From the NCBI GenBank assembly GCA_033297205.1, contig MU859065.1, positions 124,001-188,000 on the forward strand: 64,000 bases of DNA. The letters are read 5' to 3'. Position numbers and translations under genes: made by a program. The stretch is from Pseudoneurospora amorphoporcata. Taxonomy: Eukaryota > Ascomycota > Sordariomycetes > Sordariales > Sordariaceae. A model generated the notes under the pieces. It saw nothing but the letters and a program-made list of their open reading frames with translations. It had not been told where the DNA came from and searched no databases. Shown here piece after piece: positions 58,593 to 64,000 of the stretch (the stretch's first letter is position 1; each line of letters opens with the position of its first letter).

Positions 58593-60614
58593 ATGTAAGC
58601 TGAAGTTGTCGGCCATCGATCAGAAAATCATCACTAACACCACCCACCAGGTCGAGACAGCAGAGTAACAGGGCGGGCCGTCAGATTAGGGGGCCGTAAG
58701 TTCTTATGATTTTTTCCCCATTTTTTTCCTCCTTTTTCTGGGCGAACGAGCATCAAACCGCTAACAAGTTTCGCAGTCAATCGGCTCTAACTGATTTCTT
58801 AGCCGTAAGTGACCCAGCATGAGGAGATCCCAAATGTTACTAAAAACCTGACATCTCGTATCTAGTCGCACAATATATCGGCAAACCAGATTCGTCTTGA
58901 TGCCGATGCACGACGAAGAGCAGCGGAAGAGGAGAATGGGGCTAGCCCCTCTGACCAGCAGCAGGCTGCGGAAGATGAAGTAGGAGAATCATCTACGGTC
59001 ACGACCTCCGTCACCGTTACAACCTGGACATCCCGACGGGAGAAGGACCAAAAGGTCATCGACGAAATCAAAGCCAGCAAAACTTATCAGAAACGAAAGC
59101 GGAACGCAGACGAGGATGACGGAGATGACGATTTGCTGGACACTCTGCGTCGGGAGCGCGGTCCTCTACCGGGCCAGATGGACAACTGCGCTAACTGCGG
59201 GAAGAGGTTCACTGTCACGGCATACTCGCGCAACCATCCCGACGGAGGACTGTTGTGTGGTCCCTGTGGAAAGGAAATGGACAAGGATGCGCCGCCAAAG
59301 AAAAAGCCGGCCAAGCGTGCTGCTGCCGGTCCGGTAGGAAGGCGTCGACAGATTCAGAGCAAAATCCTGGACGGCACATTTCAACTCGGAGCCAAGAGCT
59401 TGATGACGCTCTGCATCGAGACTCTGGCCAAGAACATTGACCTGGCCGAGGATCTAGGTGATCTCCCTCAGCAAGTCATCGACAAAATCGCCCGGAAGCT
59501 ATCAAAGCATAGACTTCTGAATTCCACAACACTCAGTTTGTTTTTGCAACCAACAACTGACGAGGTCTGCATCTATGATGGCGCAAAGCTCTCCGCCGAC
59601 GACTACATCCGCATTTTCCAGACAGTACCAGGGCTGAAAAAGCTGAAAGCACGAAACGCTATCCACTTCAAAGACGAAGTTATGGACTTCCTTATCTCTC
59701 GTAAAACAGAGCTCGAGGACCTTTACCTTCACGGCTCCAACCTCATTGACGAAGAAAAATGGCTGGAGTTTCTCGGAAAGAAGGGGAAATCCCTACAATC
59801 TCTCCGTGTCTACTGGACAGACAAACACTTTGGCGACTCCGCCTTGGAAGCCCTCCCCTCATCATGTCCATCCTTGGCCCGCCTCAAAGCGTGCCATAAT
59901 CAGAAGATCACCGGCGAAGGCATAAAGCATCTCGCCCAGCTCAAGCACCTCAAGCACCTCAGCATCGATCTGCGCAATCACGTCCATTCTGATGTCTACG
60001 TCAACGTTCTCTCCTCCATAGGACAAAATCTGGAGACGTTCTCCATCACGCGCGAGATCAATCTCGACAACACCGTCTTGGATGCTATACACAACCACTG
60101 CCGCTCGCTGCAGAAACTGCGTATTACCGACAGCGAGGTCATGACAGACGAAGACTTTGCCCGTCTCTTTACCAACTGGGAGAACAAGTGCTTACAGTTT
60201 GTCGACCTGCAGAAGTGTCGACAGGTTGACTCGGCAAACCCGCGCCAGAACCCGGACAACATCGGCTTGTGCGACAAAGGCTTCAAGGCATTGATGGCGC
60301 ATTCCGGAAGGAAGATTGAGCATCTGAACGTGCACGGGTGCAGACACATCTCAGCAAAAGCCTTTGAGGTGGTGTTTCCCGCGGATGGTAAGAAGGTATA
60401 TCCAGAGTTGAAGAAGCTGGAGATCAGCTTCTGCGAGGAAGTGACGGATTTCATTGTTGGCAGCATTTTCAAGTGCTGCCCCAATATTCATGAGCTGAAT
60501 GTTTTCGGCTGCATGAATGTGAAGAGTGTGAGGGTACCCAAGGGGAAGATTCTTGTGGGAGTACCGAATGCGTTGGGAATGGTTATCGAGGGTATTGATG
60601 ATATCGAGGAGTGA
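58593..60614 (+). CDS. rad7: Rad7 leucine-rich-repeat protein, partner of Rad16
   Basis: Exons are 58593-58594, 58651-58695, 58777-58804 and 58866-60614 (introns of 56, 81 and 61 bp), 1824 nt, 607 residues. The start codon is split AT|G by intron 1; unspliced, ATG runs straight into TAA. The joined N-terminus reads MSRQQSNRAGRQIRG, then PQSALTDFLASHNISANQIR, as in fungal Rad7. The two introns around the 28 nt exon have clear CTAAC-type or GTAAGT signals. A Cys4 zinc site follows at about residues 145-175 (CANCGKRF...LCGPCGKE). After it come about 12 degenerate leucine-rich repeats with LKKLKA, LEDLYLHGS, LKHLSIDLRN and IEHLNVHGCRHIS-type units. Rad7 recognises Elongin C/Cul3 in yeast and works with Rad16. 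Confidence 0.93.
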
Positions 60615-61846
60615 ATGGCAGCAAGTGTGTGCCTGTGTTGTAACACCACTTCTCCCCATCATCTTCCTTTCTTTACCCCTCGACCTGGTCGAAGGTTTAT
60701 TTTCTCAATAATCGTGCTAGTGTGTTATACATAGACACCTGAGAAGAGCGGGAACCGGAATACGATCTGGACAATTTCGACACATCTCTTCGGCCGAAGC
60801 TGAAAGTTGACTTTAAGTCATATGATATACAATGTTTCATACGGTCAACTAAAAGGAGGGTACCAAGCTATGTCCCATAATGATTCAGTCAGCCTTGTTT
60901 AGATTAGAACAGACATCATAATGTCGAGCAACTCCTAGGTTGCTGAGGGTAATAATGATGATAATAGACACTTCAAAGTTCAAGCAAAGCTGGCAATGGC
61001 TTCCTCCACCATTCAATGTGCACGTTTGTACTGACCCCCCCCTTGCCGTGCCACCCACCTGTCAGTCACAAGCACATGCTGTGCACCTACATTAGTCCGT
61101 TCCCAAGATTCCTTCCACCCTCCTTGTTTCGAGTCGAGAAGGGCACAAAGGTTGAACAGAAGCACGAGCTCGAACACAACAGGGTGGAGTCCTTCCCCAG
61201 ATTCCACTCGTTCCCGCAGCGGGTCCGCATGACGGGATCCAATGGGAACGCAGAAAGTCCCCACCCTCCGTTGGGACCAAGTGCGGAGAACCCCTGTCAT
61301 ATACTTCTCATAGGGCAGCCCCCAAGACGGAATTGGAGAAGAGGAGGGGCACGAGATCTTGACCCCTGTCTCTCCTGTTTTCCCCTCCTCGTCCGACAAG
61401 ATCGTCGTCAGGTCAACTCATTTATTGGCGACATGAAGGACAGTTGGAGGAGGAACGGCTTGGCTTCCCGGTCTAGCCGGTCCACCTTCCAGCCGATCCG
61501 CTCCCGTCACCTTAAACATGACCCCCTCCCCCTTCCCTGAACTCCAAGGAATTCGACCCCTTTTTGCCCTTTCCCAAACCTCACGGCCCAGTCTTACTCT
61601 TGTTCAACACGGGGTTGGGCATCGCCATCTTTTAAGTAGTAACCTTTCGTATAGTCCTTACAAGGTATTTTTAAACCTATTTGCCCTCCTCCTTGGTTGT
61701 TCACCCTTCCGCTGGCCCAAATCGTGACAGTTCATAGAGCGCGGCTCTCATATTCCCAATAACGGTCACTGCGTCTGTCGCTTGCAAAATCAAGCACCAT
61801 ATGGCAACGAGGCAGTGAATACTGAGAGAACCGCCCCTCCCCCAAC
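60615..61846. other. Gap between rad7 and the glutaminase gene
   Basis: It contains the rad7 3' flank and the glutaminase promoter (same strand). No coding frame is supported. A five-codon uORF (ATG 61801, TGA 61816-61818) lies 28 nt before the glutaminase start. Confidence 0.5.
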
Positions 61847-64000
61847 ATGAGGTTCGATTTCCTAGCGCTGGCCGCCGTAGCCAGCGCATCAACACTTACG
61901 CCTAACGTTCTTCCGTTGTTTGTCCGCAACCCGTACCTGAGTACATGGCTGGGAAATGCTCGAAAGGCACCATGGGAGGATTGGCCCATGTTCTGGACCG
62001 GGTCTCATGTAAGTATTCGTCCGGTTCAAGATGAACATAATAACTGACCCTCAGAAATGGAAATAGCTGGGCTTTTCGGTCATGGCATCAGTTCCCGGCT
62101 CTGGCAACATCTATCCTCTTATCGGACGGCCTCATGATTCGCTTCATCACGGGCACAAGCTCTACAACATCACCCTTCCGGAATACCTAGGACCTACTTT
62201 CGACGCCTCGACTACGAACCTGACTTACCTTCTTCACGGATCTTCCCACGACGAGCCAGTGAAAGTTACACTTTCGTTCCTCTCCCCCATAACCCCGTCA
62301 TCCACCCTTAGACAGTCGATACCTGCCGCGTATTTGACCGTCATTGCCGAGGGTTGCTCTGATGTCACGATTTACACCGACGCCAACGGCGAATGGGTTA
62401 GCGGGAATAGGGTGAACGTGATCAAGTGGGATCTGCACGAGCCCAAAGTACCAGAAGAAAGGTCTAAGGATGCGACACCCATCAAGACGTGGAAGTGGAC
62501 CCGCCAAACAGAGCAGCACTTGACTGAGTTTAACGACCACGCTGAATGGGGAACCCTGCATTTCACAGGTCCAGCTGATGTCCAACATGAAGCGGGCACT
62601 TCTGGCCTTCTTCGTCAACACTTTGCTGAAAAGGGTTACCTGAGAAATCAAATTGACCGCGACTTCCGTCGCATCATGCAAGAAGAACCCGTGTTCGCTT
62701 TCGCAAAGACCTTCAAGTTAGCCAGGGATTCTAAAAAGAAGGGCTGCTCAAAGACAGAAGACAGCGTGGTTTTCACCTTAGCTCTCATCCAAGACCCAGT
62801 GGTGCAGTTCGCTTCCGCTAGGGGTCTGACCTTTATGAAGCCGCTCTGGGCTTCGCACTTCGCCTCACCTGACGAGCTAGTCCGTTACCACTACAATGAC
62901 TTCAAGACGGCGTCCTGGCTGGCCAGGAACTACTCCGACTCATTAGCTCGCGATGCCTTCGAGTCCGGATCGGAGAGCTATCAAGACATCGCCGCGCTTT
63001 CTGCCCGCCAGGTGCTGGGCGCTACTCAGTTCTCCGGCACCCCTGACGACCCGATCATCTTCCTCAAGGAGATCTCTTCAAATGGCAACTTCCAGACAGT
63101 GGACGTCATCTTCCCTGCGTTCCCGTTCTTCCTGTACACCAACCCCAGGTGGCTTGGCTACCTCCTTGAGCCGCTGCTTGAGCACCAGCTCAGCGGACAA
63201 TACCCGAATGACTACAGCATGCACGATCTCGGCGCGCACTTCCCCAACGCTACCGGTCACAGCGACGGCAACGATGAGTACATGCCAGTCGAAGAATGCG
63301 GAAACATGCTCATCATGGGATTGGCCCTCGCCAATGCCTTCCGCTACGATACGGAACCCGCTTTCGTCCAAGCCGCCGCCCCTTATAACTTCCCTGCCAA
63401 CGCCATTTCCTCCGCCAAGGACTGGTCACACGCAGTAGACAAATTCGGCTTCGACCTGCCCGGCTACCGCGACCGCAAAACCGACCTCCAAACCACCGGA
63501 TCCAAAGTCGCAGAAAAATGGCTCGCCCGCTCTTACTCCCTCTGGAAGCAATGGACCGGTTACCTCGTGCGTGAATCGCTGATTCCGCACAACCAGCTCT
63601 GCACCGATGACTTTGCCGGGTGGCTCGCCAACCAGACGAACCTCGCTCTGAAGGGAATTATTGGCATCAAAGCCATGAGCGAGATCGCGGATATCGTTGG
63701 TCATGAAGACGAAGCCAAGCATTACCGAAAGATTGCGGCTACTTATATCGACAAGTGGCAGGAGTATGGCATCTCGCGAGACCAAACTCACGCCAAGTTG
63801 GCGTATACGTGGTATGGATCGTGGACGACGATTTATAATCTTTATGCGGACTCGTTGTTGTGTTTCCATGTTTCTTCTTCTTCTTCTTCTTCTTCTTCTT
63901 CTTCTTCTTCTTCTTCTTCTTCTTCTTCTTCTTCTTCTTCTTCTTCTTTGTCTTCATCGTCTTTGTCAACAAAGGATCATAAGGACCGAGAAGGAAGAGA
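61847..64000 (+). CDS. gtaA: Secreted GtaA-type glutaminase (5' part, runs off window)
   Basis: Exons are 61847-62008 and 62067 to beyond 64000 (58 bp intron), at least 698 residues visible. MRFDFLALAAVASAS is a short signal peptide. Family landmarks in order are PLFVRNPYLSTWLG and PWEDWPMFWTGSH, then after the splice GFSVMASVPGS and YPLIGRPHDSL. Further on are VDVIFPAFPFFLYTNPRWL, YSMHDLGAHFPNATGH, PVEECGNMLIMGLALA and LCTDDFAGWLANQTNLALKGIIGI, and finally TWYGSWTTIYNLYADSLLCFH. These mark the fungal glutaminase A family (DUF5127/DUF4965/DUF1793), which releases glutamate from glutamine outside the cell. Directly after LLCFHV comes a pure run of 25 serines encoded by TCT, then SLSSSSLSTKDHKDREGR, in a place where relatives have a short variable loop. 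Confidence 0.88.
63873..63947 (+). repeat. (TCT)25 microsatellite inside the glutaminase coding region
   Basis: 75 bases of uninterrupted TCT triplets are in frame as serine. It is too long and pure to be old. The lysine-run frame on the other strand is an artefact. Confidence 0.95.

Noticed and set aside
63739..63972. Poly-lysine open frame on the minus strand
   Set aside because: It is the antisense of the TCT microsatellite within the glutaminase gene.
1..64000. A secondary-metabolite cluster, CRISPR array, provirus or phage-like system
   Set aside because: All recognised genes are single-copy housekeeping or regulatory fungal families with unrelated functions; no backbone synthase, spacer array or viral gene is present.

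Overview
The window looks like nuclear DNA of a filamentous ascomycete, most likely a Sordariales species such as Neurospora or Sordaria. I infer this from short GT-AG introns (mostly 53-115 bp, typically GTAAGT donors and CTAAC branch sites), C-rich third codon positions, pyrimidine-rich leaders, long non-coding gaps and protein families that are all eukaryotic/fungal. No operon, CRISPR array, tRNA or rRNA gene was seen. For every complete intron-containing gene, the exon chain I propose adds up to a whole number of codons and rejoins family motifs at the splice junctions.

Layout, left to right. At 1-169 is the 3' end of a Q/N-rich gene (+). Then come a Gyp7-type Rab GAP (-), Mkt1 (-) and a 4.3 kb gap that carries a 382 bp inverted-repeat transposable element at 9710-10091. 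Next are a prenylated TeaR/Mod5-like cell-end protein (+), a Frag1/DRAM/Sfk1 membrane protein (-), the TFIIH kinase Kin28/CDK7 (+), the F-box/Sec10-like recyclin-1 (-) and glucosidase I of N-glycan processing (-). They are followed by a bZIP-like regulator without an obvious zipper (-), a mitoribosomal IGR-motif protein mS41 (-), the SNF2-RING protein Irc20/SHPRH (+), malic enzyme (-), Rad16 (-) and Rad7 (+). The last gene, a secreted GtaA-type glutaminase (+), runs off the right edge.

Functional themes. Rad16 and Rad7, the two subunits of the global-genome nucleotide-excision-repair complex, stand head to head over a 1.0 kb shared promoter. Kin28 (TFIIH) and Irc20 (a second RING-containing SNF2 protein) lie within 40 kb, probably by chance. 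Gyp7, recyclin-1, TeaR, Sfk1 and glucosidase I are all membrane-traffic, cell-surface or secretory proteins, but they are not arranged as one pathway cluster.

No obviously new multi-gene system was found. The most unusual items are the Harbinger-like miniature element, a possible alternative mitochondrial first exon inside malic enzyme intron 1, the rad7 start codon split by an intron, the 4-codon uORF that overlaps the teaR start, the KDEL tail on glucosidase I, and a pure 25-codon serine microsatellite in the glutaminase. The gene-free stretches (31.2-35.6 kb and 47.1-53.9 kb in particular) are long and lie upstream of the bZIP and malic enzyme genes.
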